A stretch of DNA of 11,935 bases from Streptomyces sp. NRRL WC-3549 (GTDB taxonomy: Bacteria; Actinomycetota; Actinomycetes; Streptomycetales; Streptomycetaceae): the NCBI RefSeq assembly GCF_000721935.1, contig NZ_KL585400.1, positions 1,042 to 12,976 on the forward strand, written 5' to 3'. The position numbers and the translations under genes are program-made. Below, one piece after another: positions 1-4,784 of this stretch (position 1 is the stretch's first letter; every line of letters starts with the position of its first letter). A model generated the notes under the pieces. The model was given only the letters and a program-made list of their open reading frames with translations. It did no database searches and had not been told where the DNA came from.

Positions 1-159
1 CTCACAGACTACCGAGTCACCCAAATGAGATGGCTTCTTAGGGCCGTGGAAGGGCGCTCGATGGTGACCAGCGCTGACAACTGGCAACGGCTGCGCCGCA
101 GTTCAGAGCGGCGATCCAGTAGACGGCCGCAGGTCACAGCCGTCCGTGATCAGTTGTGA
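1..159 (+). CDS. Possible 3' end of an unknown gene (cut by window edge)
   Basis: Frame 1 is open from the window edge to a TGA at 157-159 and gives about 52 residues. The N-terminal part of the fragment looks protein-like (an RWLLRAVEGRSMVTSADNW stretch), while the tail is Arg/Ser-rich. No family was recognised. The call rests only on an open frame at the edge in a region of moderate GC, so it may be chance. If real, it is the last part of a rightward gene ending 105 bp before the next start. Confidence 0.25.
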   Translation, partial: LTDYRVTQMRWLLRAVEGRSMVTSADNWQRLRRSSERRSSRRPQVTAVRDQL

Positions 160-264
160 CTGTGTTGGGCAGCGGCCGCCCCTGGCCGAATCGCCACCTT
201 GTATCCGCTTCGTAGACCTGTCACACAGTTGGAAGCGGTGTGGTCGCGTAGAGGGGGCGTGTCT

Positions 265-885
265 ATGTCGGGTGGCTATGCACTGGCGCCTTCGGCCTGG
301 GCTGTCGAGCGGTTCGGGCAGCATGCCGGCACAGTCGCCGCGGCTGTTCCAGTGCGATTGGCCGAGGCCCACGCTAAGGCTCATGCCGCACACCGTGCGG
401 CAGGGCTGAAGAAGCGGAGTCCCTACGGCGTCACCCTTGCTGGGGTGGTCCGCGAGAACCTGGCGGAGACGGCGCGGGAGCTGGGAGAGTCGGTAAGGGA
501 CGTGCGTGGATACGAGTATGCGGTGATCCACGATCACGCGCTCTTCCCGTTCCGATACGCCGACAAGCCGAAGCCCCTGGACCGGGCCCGACTGCCCGCC
601 AACGTCTCACCCACTCGCCGTCGCCTCTTCCGGGCTCACGGGCCGCTGGGGCCAGACGCTTTGTTTGACGTCGACGGCACCGTGGCGACTGAGGAGTACC
701 TGGGGCTTCAAGAAGCCTTCGAGGAGCTGGGAGCCTCAACGAGGCTTGTCTGTGTGTTCTTCACGGCCGACGCCGAGAACGGCATTCATGCCATCCACTG
801 GGGAGAGGCCCACCTCGAACCGGACCGCACCTTCACCTGGCCCTACAAGGAACAACTACCGGTCGCTCCCGTCCCCCTGGAGTGA
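265..885 (+). CDS. Conserved-type hypothetical protein, 206 aa
   Basis: Function not recognised. The ATG at 265 was chosen over the TTG at 199 because a GAGGGGG Shine-Dalgarno lies at 251-257, with a 7-base gap. The predicted product is soluble, with no signal peptide or membrane segment. The first 80 residues are Ala-rich and helical with many charged residues. A central part has YEYAVIHDHALFPFRYADK (83-101) and a basic SPTRRRLF motif (115-122). The C-terminal third (about 130-195) looks like an alpha/beta fold ending in an HWGEAHL motif. From memory this resembles proteins common in Streptomyces genomes that have no assigned role; I could not verify that. It converges with the leftward operon, and a shared hairpin terminator lies between them at 986-1025. 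Confidence 0.75.
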   Translation: MSGGYALAPSAWAVERFGQHAGTVAAAVPVRLAEAHAKAHAAHRAAGLKKRSPYGVTLAGVVRENLAETARELGESVRDVRGYEYAVIHDHALFPFRYADKPKPLDRARLPANVSPTRRRLFRAHGPLGPDALFDVDGTVATEEYLGLQEAFEELGASTRLVCVFFTADAENGIHAIHWGEAHLEPDRTFTWPYKEQLPVAPVPLE

Positions 886-985
886 CGAGGAACCGTGCCA
901 ACGGGTCAGCTCCAGTCCGTAGGACCCGGAGACTGGGGCCGTCTCTGGGCCGTCCAAGGTCGCCCAACGCCGACCGACAACGACA

Positions 986-1025
986 GAAGCCCACGGCATC
1001 TGAGCTGGTCAGAGCCGTGGGCTTC
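986..1025. terminator. Bidirectional hairpin terminator between convergent genes
   Basis: A perfect 12-bp inverted repeat (GAAGCCCACGGC at 986-997 with GCCGTGGGCTTC at 1014-1025) is extended inward by a 5-bp stem (TCTGA 999-1003 with TCAGA 1009-1013) after one bulged A. This gives about 17 paired bases and a GCTGG loop. There is no T-run, which is common for terminators of high-GC actinomycetes. It lies between the 3' ends of the 265-885 gene and the leftward operon ending at 1122, so it can serve both. Confidence 0.75.
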
Positions 1026-1121
1026 GTCAGGTCCGCTGGTCAGCGGGGCCGGTGATCAGTAGACGGGCTTCTGAGCACTGACAGGAGGGCCACCTCAGGG
1101 ACGCCGCCTTGACCGTGTCCT

Positions 1122-1421
1122 TTAAGGCTGGAGTTCGCTCACCGCCAGGAGGTGCCCGCGGCTGGTTGCCACGCGGACCACGTCTCGTAGGGCTCGGGTC
1201 ACTTCGGTCAGCATGAGCCGCAGGTCATCGCGGCCGGCGTCCTGGTCGCCGAGGACTCCTGCGGCCCGCTCCAGAAGATCGGTAGCCATCCCGAGCTGTA
1301 CCGCTTCGATGTTGTCCGCCAGGCGGGACATGTAGCCGCCTCTGTCATCGGTGCTCAGGTAGCAGGGCTTGCCGTCCGGCCCCGACCACGGGAGGAGTCG
1401 CAGTTCGTTCTGCGGCGTCAT
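1122..1421 (-). CDS. Small hypothetical protein, 99 aa, last gene of operon
   Basis: Function unknown. The ATG at 1421-1419 overlaps the TGA of the upstream GntR gene (ATGA), so translation is probably coupled. A weak GGCAGG-type ribosome site lies about 7 bases upstream. The product is soluble and acidic to neutral. Its N-terminus has a Trp/Gly/Pro patch (LPWSGPDGKPCYLS, about residues 10-23), followed by a long, mostly helical segment rich in Leu, Ala and Asp/Arg (about 33-90), possibly a helical hairpin. I recall similar small proteins beside GntR regulators in Streptomyces elements, without a known role. It is the last gene before the terminator at 986-1025. Being encoded with the regulator suggests a role in the same circuit; this is inference. 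Confidence 0.75.
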   Translation of the reverse strand: MTPQNELRLLPWSGPDGKPCYLSTDDRGGYMSRLADNIEAVQLGMATDLLERAAGVLGDQDAGRDDLRLMLTEVTRALRDVVRVATSRGHLLAVSELQP

Positions 1422-2161
1422 CTGTGCGCCTGCCTTTCTTCAATCACGTGGTGGGTACTGAAGACGGCGTCGACACGATCCCCAGGGAACACGAGTAGTG
1501 CCGCCTCAACGACTCGCCCGGTGGTATCTGCCGCCACGCGAGTGATCGCAAGGACGGCCAAGGCTGTGTTGATCCGCAGGGTCGACGCCTCATCCGGCGT
1601 GGGGAGTCGAGCGGACACCGTCTCGTGCACCTCGGCCGGCGGCGAATCCGGCACAGAGAAGCTGGCTTCCGCCCACTCACTTGAGGGCCGGTCTCCGAGC
1701 CCCATGATCGGTGTCAGGTCTCGCGGCACGTAGACGCGGGCCAGGCTGTGTGGGGACTCTCCCTCGTAGCTGAGTCGTAGGAATTCGGTCAGTGGGCTTC
1801 CGTCGTCCACTTTCAGAAGCGCGGTCAGGTGTCCCCGCGCAGGCAGTGCCTTAGTGCGGACTGTCACGCGCAGGCCCACGTCTGCGGCAGTCCGAGGGTC
1901 TAGCGTGCCCCACCCACCGACGTACGTGATCTTGCGCAGCGGACGGCGGACGAAGTTGCCCTTGCCATGGATCTTCTCGACGAGGCCTTCTCCCTGGAGC
2001 ACAGCGAGGGCGCTTCGCAGTGTCGCCGTGCTGACCTTGTACCGGTCGGCCAGGGCGGACTCAGACGGGAGCCGATCACCGGGCCCAATGCGGCCGGTCG
2101 TGATCTGGCGTCTCAGGTCGTCAGCGACGACGAGGCGGCGAGACGTCATGGACTGCGTCAC
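1418..2161 (-). CDS. GntR/HutC-family transcriptional regulator, 247 aa
   Basis: DNA-binding regulator with an N-terminal winged helix-turn-helix (about residues 9-73; hallmark GDRLPSESALADRYKVS followed by LRSALAVLQGEGL and GKGNFVRR). The rest (about 90-240) has the pattern of a UTRA ligand-binding domain, including LTEFLRLSYEGE, a central HETVSARLPT and a closing VVEAALLVFPGDRVDAVF. This is the HutC subfamily, and its length is normal. The GTG at 2161 overlaps the stop of the upstream 74-aa gene (GTGA), which favours it over the in-frame ATG at 2149. It is the fifth gene of a six-gene leftward operon and the second HutC-type regulator of the element. Its ligand and operator are unknown; autoregulation of its operon is likely by family habit only. 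Confidence 0.9.
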   Translation of the reverse strand: MTQSMTSRRLVVADDLRRQITTGRIGPGDRLPSESALADRYKVSTATLRSALAVLQGEGLVEKIHGKGNFVRRPLRKITYVGGWGTLDPRTAADVGLRVTVRTKALPARGHLTALLKVDDGSPLTEFLRLSYEGESPHSLARVYVPRDLTPIMGLGDRPSSEWAEASFSVPDSPPAEVHETVSARLPTPDEASTLRINTALAVLAITRVAADTTGRVVEAALLVFPGDRVDAVFSTHHVIEERQAHR

Positions 2162-2382
2162 CGCCTTCTCGTCATCCGCACGGCGACGAGCCGGGTCCGC
2201 CCGTTTATGGTCAGCAGCTCTCCCGACTCGAACAGGAGTTGCTTCGCGCCCTGAGGCAACTGGAAGAGGTCGCTCACTCGGCAGGCCCGACCGCCGACTT
2301 GGATGATGTCGCCCCGCAGAACGGTGGCCGCCGTGATCTCGACGTTGGATGCCAGCGCACCCCCGGGGGCCCAGCTGCTCAC
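2158..2382 (-). CDS. Small hypothetical protein, 74 aa, coupled to GntR gene
   Basis: Function unknown. The frame is open further upstream, but the GTG at 2382-2380 is preferred because it overlaps the TGA of the preceding 67-aa gene by four bases (GTGA), the same junction type found at its own 3' end with the GntR gene. The product is a compact basic protein of mostly beta character. Patterns such as ITAATVLRGDIIQVGGRAC, then LPQGAKQLLFESGE, and a basic C-terminus (MTRRR) suggest a small barrel-like fold. I recall comparable small proteins in Streptomyces, again next to GntR genes. No catalytic motif, signal peptide or membrane segment is visible. The structural suggestion is inference. Confidence 0.7.
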   Translation of the reverse strand: MSSWAPGGALASNVEITAATVLRGDIIQVGGRACRVSDLFQLPQGAKQLLFESGELLTINGRTRLVAVRMTRRR

Positions 2383-2582
2383 CGCTTCACCGCCGGTCGC
2401 GTGGTGTGGTCCGGCGCGGGGTGGCAGGGGCAGGCGCACGTCTCGTAGATCACCGGCAGGTCGACCGGCGCAGGAGATGGCGACGCTTCCGCACAGGCCG
2501 CGTGAGTGCCAACCCTGCATGCAGTCGACCGGTAGGCAGCCGCCCCGGCTTCCGATACATGGAGCTGTTGACGAGGGGGCAT
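2379..2582 (-). CDS. Small Cys-rich putative metal-binding protein, 67 aa
   Basis: Function unknown. The ATG at 2582-2580 overlaps the TAA of the upstream gene by one base (TAATG), and its own TGA overlaps the next start (GTGA), so this is a translationally linked operon member. The product has C22, H27 and C30, then a tight C49-A-C51-P-C53-H54 cluster near the C-terminus. The spacing suggests a zinc or other metal site, although it does not match a named zinc-ribbon family that I know. A Pro/Ser/Ala linker separates the two clusters. It is small and soluble, with no signal peptide. A competing frame covers the same bases (the upstream extension of the 74-aa gene). The Cys pattern and the overlap junctions make this frame the better choice. 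Confidence 0.65.
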   Translation of the reverse strand: MPPRQQLHVSEAGAAAYRSTACRVGTHAACAEASPSPAPVDLPVIYETCACPCHPAPDHTTRPAVKR

Positions 2583-2923
2583 TAGCGAGCACCTGCCAGT
2601 GCCGAATAGGCCTCAGACGACAGTCGCGGCGCTACGACCACCGAGCGTTGGCATGCACGCTGCCGCTCCCAGGCCAGCACGTACGGGCGGACGAGCACGT
2701 TGTCCTCGCCCAAGAGCAGGTGAAGGCGATCAGCGGTGTCCGGCATCCAGTCCGGGACCTGTCTCTTATACGGCATCCAGTCCGGGACGGCTGGCGGCTC
2801 TACGGCGAGCGCGGGAGGCGTCGCCCCAGTTGCTCGGGACGGCGTTAAGGCACGGCGGTGCCTGCCCTTGGGGAAGTGCCGCGCTCTGGCGAGCGAGACG
2901 GCACGGCGGATACGGTTGAGCAC
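2582..2923 (-). CDS. Hypothetical protein, 113 aa, with TTA codon and internal 30-bp duplication
   Basis: Function unknown. GTG start at 2923-2921 with an AGGAG site about 9 bases upstream; the gap to the preceding gene's stop is 12 bp. The N-terminus is strongly basic (RIRRAVSLARARH, KGRHRR), the middle is Pro-rich, and the C-terminal part has an RLHLLLGEDNVLVRPYVLAWER stretch that looks like a conserved helical core (about residues 67-90). Codon 26 (2848-2846) is TTA, rare in Streptomyces. A VPDWMP hexapeptide occurs twice (about residues 46-51 and 56-61) because of a direct repeat at 2741-2788 that encloses a Tn5-end-like 13-mer. Removing one 30-bp unit keeps the frame and may restore the true protein (103 aa). 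Its 3' end overlaps the next start. Confidence 0.7.
   Translation of the reverse strand: MLNRIRRAVSLARARHFPKGRHRRALTPSRATGATPPALAVEPPAVPDWMPYKRQVPDWMPDTADRLHLLLGEDNVLVRPYVLAWERQRACQRSVVVAPRLSSEAYSALAGAR
2741..2788. repeat. 18-bp direct repeat enclosing a Tn5 mosaic-end-like 13-mer
   Basis: CGGCATCCAGTCCGGGAC occurs at 2741-2758 and again at 2771-2788. The 12 bases between them plus the next base read CTGTCTCTTATAC (2759-2771), identical to the first 13 bases of the Tn5/Tn5-derived mosaic end as read outward from genomic DNA. It is AT-rich in a GC-rich setting. The 30-bp period keeps the reading frame of the 113-aa gene. It may be a residue of transposase-based library adapter in the assembly rather than biology. 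Confidence 0.8.
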
Positions 2924-2935
2924 GCTGCTCAGCTC

Positions 2936-3214
2936 CTATCGCTGGTAGCTCGGTCCCCCGACATCGCCCGTCGTGGGGGCCGCTTTACGTACGACCGCCC
3001 AAAGGGTGCGGCCGTTCAAGCTGGTGGCGTGAAGCCCGAATCGATCGGCCTCCGCCAGCACTTCCAGGACCTCCCGCCATGACTCGGCGGAGAGCGATTC
3101 CGGTACCTCCGTCTCGACCGACGTGCACCGGTCGCGCTCTTCCACGCGTGTGGTGAGCCCGACCGCCGATAACCGGGCGGCAATGGCCTCCGCGCTCACT
3201 CGCGAAGCGGGCAC
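2936..3214 (-). CDS. Small hypothetical protein, 92 aa, first gene of operon
   Basis: Function unknown. GTG start at 3214-3212 with a clear GGAGG ribosome site (3226-3222, 7-base gap). The product is a soluble, acidic alpha/beta-type small protein: an N-terminal helix (EAIAARLSAVGL), a strand with many charges (TRVEERDRCTSVETEVPE), a helix with SAESWREVLEVLAEADRFGL and a final strand (TLWAVV). I recall similar short proteins in Streptomyces near GntR regulators, with no known role. Codon 15 (3172-3170) is TTA, a possible dependence on the bldA tRNA. It is the promoter-proximal gene of the leftward operon and is divergent from the 3294 regulator across an 80-bp region with two operator-like palindromes. 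Confidence 0.75.
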   Translation of the reverse strand: MPASRVSAEAIAARLSAVGLTTRVEERDRCTSVETEVPESLSAESWREVLEVLAEADRFGLHATSLNGRTLWAVVRKAAPTTGDVGGPSYQR

Positions 3215-3251
3215 AGGGAAGCCTCCGTCACTCGGCGATCACTTTGAGTAA

Positions 3252-3287
3252 AGCTAGTTAACTAGATTAGAGCTAGTGGACTAGATT
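3252..3287. promoter_or_regulatory. Two tandem operator-like palindromes in divergent promoter region
   Basis: Two 17-bp direct copies with 19-bp spacing: AGCTAGTTAACTAGATT (3252-3268) and AGCTAGTGGACTAGATT (3271-3287). They differ at two central positions. The core of the first, CTAGTTAACTAG (3254-3265), is a perfect palindrome; the second is CTAGT-GG-ACTAG. They lie between divergent genes and cover the proposed promoters in both directions. This suits binding of the GntR/HutC dimer encoded at 3294 and autoregulation, which is inference. A related palindrome stands before the gene at 4184. Confidence 0.75.
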
Positions 3288-3294
3288 TTCCATA
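3258..3294 (+). promoter_or_regulatory. Putative leaderless promoter of the 3294 regulator
   Basis: TTAACT (3258-3263), an 18-base spacer and TAGATT (3282-3287) can serve as -35 and -10. Transcription would then start at or beside the A of the ATG at 3294. No Shine-Dalgarno is present upstream of that ATG, which fits a leaderless mRNA. Both elements lie inside the operator repeats, so the bound regulator would block RNA polymerase. Confidence 0.45.
3264..3292 (-). promoter_or_regulatory. Putative promoter of the leftward operon
   Basis: On the minus strand TGGAAA (3292-3287), a 17-base spacer and TAATCT (3269-3264) resemble -35 and -10 hexamers. They are placed about 50 bases before the GTG of the first operon gene and leave a leader that contains its GGAGG site. 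The hexamers overlap the operator repeats, so the operon and the divergent regulator could be controlled together. Based on consensus-like hexamers only. Confidence 0.35.
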
Positions 3295-4049
3295 TGCCTG
3301 AGCAACCGCCCTATCTCCGCATCGCCGACGAGCTACGGCGGCGGATCGCGGAGCACGTGTGGGAGCCGGGAGATCGCCTGCCTTCTCGCGCGCAGATCGG
3401 CCAGGAGTGCGGCGTAGGCGAGAACGTCGTTCGCCGGGCGCAGGAGCTGCTGATCTCCCAAGGCGTGCTGGAGGGTCGCGCAGGATCGGGCACCTACGTC
3501 GCCGAGCCCCGGCAACGCGTGCGAGTGGTGCGGTCCTCGGCGCGTGAGCAGCCGAACGGGTCACCTTTCCGGGCTGACATGAAGGCCGTCGGCAGGCAAG
3601 GGGATTGGGAGAGCCGGACGGACGCCAAGGTGCCGGCCCCCGCAGACATCGCGGCGCGACTCGGGATCGACGAGGGCGAGCTGTGCGTGCGGACGACGTA
3701 CGAGTTCTTGGCGGACGGCAGGCCTGTGCAACTGTCGACGAGTTGGGAGCCGTACGACCTCACCGGCGGTACTCTCGTCGTTCTCCCCGAGGGAGGCCCG
3801 CACGCTGGAGCCGGCGTCGTGAACCGCATGGCCGCGATCGGCATCACGGTCAGCCATGCCGTGGAGCAGCCAGAACCCAGGCAGGCGACCGCCGAGGAGG
3901 CCTCGTTGCTCGGCGTTCAGAAGGCCGCGCTTGTCACGCACATCCGGCGGACGTACTACAGCGACGACGGTCGGCCCGTGGAAACAGCGGACATCGTGGT
4001 ACCCGCGGCTCATTGCGAGATCGCCTATGAGATCCCGATCAGCCGATAG
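3294..4049 (+). CDS. GntR/HutC-family regulator (KorSA-like candidate), 251 aa
   Basis: DNA-binding repressor of the HutC type. Winged helix-turn-helix at about residues 7-69 (YLRIADELRRRIAEH, GDRLPSRAQIGQECGV, then RRAQELLISQGVLE and the wing GSGTYVA). A UTRA-type ligand domain follows (about 85-248; conserved-looking LCVRTTYEFLADGRPVQLSTSW and VTHIRRTYYSDDGRPVETADIVVP). Length is normal for the family. The ATG at 3294 has no ribosome site, and the promoter position predicts a leaderless mRNA. Two palindromic operator copies lie just upstream and a third related one lies before the next gene. Known: KorSA of pSAM2 is a GntR-family repressor acting on its own promoter and on that of pra. The same logic here is inference. 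The effector is unknown. Confidence 0.9.
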   Translation: MPEQPPYLRIADELRRRIAEHVWEPGDRLPSRAQIGQECGVGENVVRRAQELLISQGVLEGRAGSGTYVAEPRQRVRVVRSSAREQPNGSPFRADMKAVGRQGDWESRTDAKVPAPADIAARLGIDEGELCVRTTYEFLADGRPVQLSTSWEPYDLTGGTLVVLPEGGPHAGAGVVNRMAAIGITVSHAVEQPEPRQATAEEASLLGVQKAALVTHIRRTYYSDDGRPVETADIVVPAAHCEIAYEIPISR

Positions 4050-4112
4050 CCCAGGGACCCGCGGAGTGTCCGCCGTCAAACCATCCAGCCGCCTCCACAG
4101 CGGACCGTTGCT

Positions 4113-4132
4113 GCTTGGCGCAGATGCCAAGC
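4113..4132. terminator. Hairpin after the 3294 regulator gene
   Basis: GCTTGGC (4113-4119) and GCCAAGC (4126-4132) form a perfect 7-bp stem with a 6-base loop, 64 bp after the regulator's stop and before the TTGACA of the next promoter. There is no T-run. It is best read as a terminator separating the two rightward genes, though it could be a binding site. Confidence 0.4.
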
Positions 4133-4145
4133 CCACACCCAAGCG

Positions 4146-4184
4146 TTGACAAGTCAGCTACTAACTGAGTTAACTACTGGCTTA
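4146..4184 (+). promoter_or_regulatory. Promoter with overlapping operator before the 4184 gene
   Basis: A perfect TTGACA (-35, 4146-4151) is followed at 18-19 bases by TTAACT/TAACTA (4170-4176) as a weak -10, which places the start of transcription at about the ATG of 4184. No Shine-Dalgarno is present, so the mRNA is probably leaderless. The -10 lies in overlapping palindromes: TAACTGAGTTA (4162-4172) and AGTTAACT (4168-4175). The string AGTTAACTA is shared with the first operator at 3252-3268, which suggests control by the same GntR regulator. Confidence 0.6.
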
Positions 4185-4525
4185 TGGACTTCACTGTGAT
4201 TGCTCACGCGGTAGAGGTGGACCACGGCATCAAGCGCCTCTCGATGCGCTTCATCAAGAAGTACGCCGCACCGGAGAGAGATCGACTCAGTGCGGCGCTG
4301 CGCGAGCAGATCAGCAAGGAGCTTGACAGGCACGGCTTGACGACGCTTCCGAAAACTCTTCCTCCATCCGAGAATGACTTCGTGTTCGTCATCCAGAAGG
4401 ACAGCCCGCTAGGGCAGGTCGTGTCTCTGGCTGCCGTAGTGGCAGGCATGGAGAAGCTCGGCATGACGTCGTTCCCGCCGGGCATGTTCGACAGCATCCC
4501 TGGGACCTTGAAGGACCTCACGTGA
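4184..4525 (+). CDS. Unknown 113-aa protein next to the att site
   Basis: Function not recognised. The ATG at 4184 lies at the predicted transcription start and has no ribosome site. The product begins with a short strand-like segment and a basic helix (HGIKRLSMRFIKKYAAPERDR, split over about residues 14-34), then a helix (LSAALREQISKELDRHG), a segment FVFVIQKDSPLG (about 67-78) and a moderately hydrophobic helix (VVSLAAVVAGMEKLG), too short to call a membrane segment with confidence. Codons AGA, AAA, CTA and CTT are used, unlike the chromosomal genes to the right, which suggests foreign origin. Its position beside attR under a shared operator parallels regulator-controlled activator or excision functions in related elements. 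That comparison is positional only, and no sequence similarity is claimed. Confidence 0.75.
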   Translation: MDFTVIAHAVEVDHGIKRLSMRFIKKYAAPERDRLSAALREQISKELDRHGLTTLPKTLPPSENDFVFVIQKDSPLGQVVSLAAVVAGMEKLGMTSFPPGMFDSIPGTLKDLT

Positions 4526-4526
4526 C

Positions 4527-4617
4527 ATCCACGGCTGACATCAACGGTGCCGAACGCCGACAGTCGCCCACGGCCGTTGATAGCCGGTGAGTCCGTGCGG
4601 ATCCACGGCGTAGCCGG
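4527..4617. repeat. Direct and inverted short repeats beside the att core
   Basis: The 105 bp between the 4184 gene and the tRNA half contain ATCCACGGC twice (4527-4535, 4601-4609), TAGCCGG twice (4581-4587, 4611-4617), and an inverted pair ATCAACGG (4540-4547) with CCGTTGAT (4574-4581). Short repeats flanking a tyrosine-recombinase core commonly act as arm-type sites for integrase or excisionase. That role is inferred here from position. Confidence 0.4.
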
Positions 4618-4629
4618 GCAGTGATCGAA

Positions 4630-4671
4630 CTCCTAAAGCGGGTGTCGCAGGTTCGAATCCTGCCGGGGGCA
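4630..4671 (+). other. attR candidate: 3' half of tRNA-Arg(CCU)
   Basis: The 42 bases fold as a tRNA 3' half: anticodon loop CTCCTAA (4630-4636, anticodon CCT 4632-4634), anticodon 3' strand AGCGG (4637-4641), variable region GTGTC (4642-4646), T stem GCAGG/CCTGC (4647-4651, 4659-4663) around TTCGAAT, acceptor 3' strand CGGGGGC (4664-4670) and discriminator A (4671). Upstream bases (TCGAA at 4625-4629) do not pair with AGCGG, and no D arm or matching acceptor 5' strand is present, so this is not a functional tRNA. A tRNA half starting at the anticodon loop is the standard identity segment of a tyrosine-recombinase attachment site. The natural tRNA terminator follows, so the chromosome lies on the right and the element on the left. 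Confidence 0.8.
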
Positions 4672-4690
4672 CAGAGAAACACCTGGTCAG

Positions 4691-4721
4691 AGGCCCTTCC
4701 GCCCATCGGGCGGGAGGGCCT
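4691..4721 (+). terminator. Strong terminator of the tRNA-Arg locus
   Basis: AGGCCCTTCCGCCC (4691-4704) pairs with GGGCGGGAGGGCCT (4708-4721) over 14 bp, with one T-G pair and a 3-base loop, followed by TCTTCCTC. It lies 20 bp beyond the tRNA 3' end and is presumably the original transcription terminator of the tRNA gene on the chromosomal side of the att site. Confidence 0.8.
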
Positions 4722-4784
4722 TCTTCCTCGCAGCACACATATGGCACACACGCCGCTGCGGGCAGAGGTGGGGAGCTGTGCGAG

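Larger units (their letters stand above)
1..4671. mobile_element. Right end of an integrated element in tRNA-Arg(CCU)
   Basis: This stretch reads as the right-hand portion of a site-specifically integrated element whose left end is outside the window. Evidence seen: a tRNA-Arg 3' half at 4630-4671 that lacks a 5' half and is followed by a tRNA-type terminator; lower GC and less biased codons than the DNA to the right; two GntR/HutC regulators with palindromic operators; and many small overlapping genes of unknown function. Known: actinomycete integrative elements (pSAM2, SLP1 and relatives) integrate into tRNA 3' ends and use GntR-type KorSA repressors. Inferred: the intact tRNA and the integrase lie to the left. 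No int, xis, rep or tra gene is visible, so it could also be a decayed island or a prophage-like remnant. Confidence 0.6.

Noticed and set aside
2383..2592. N-terminal extension of the 74-aa gene to a start near 2592
   Set aside because: It would overlap almost the whole 67-aa Cys-rich gene in another frame. The GTGA junction and Cys clustering favour two separate genes.
2741..2788. A genuine Tn5/IS50 insertion
   Set aside because: Only 13 bases of one end are present, with no transposase or second end, and the flanking repeat is 18 bp rather than the 9-bp target duplication of Tn5.
4600..4671. A complete tRNA gene
   Set aside because: Only the 3' half from the anticodon loop onward is present. 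The bases upstream neither pair with the anticodon or acceptor strand nor form a D arm.
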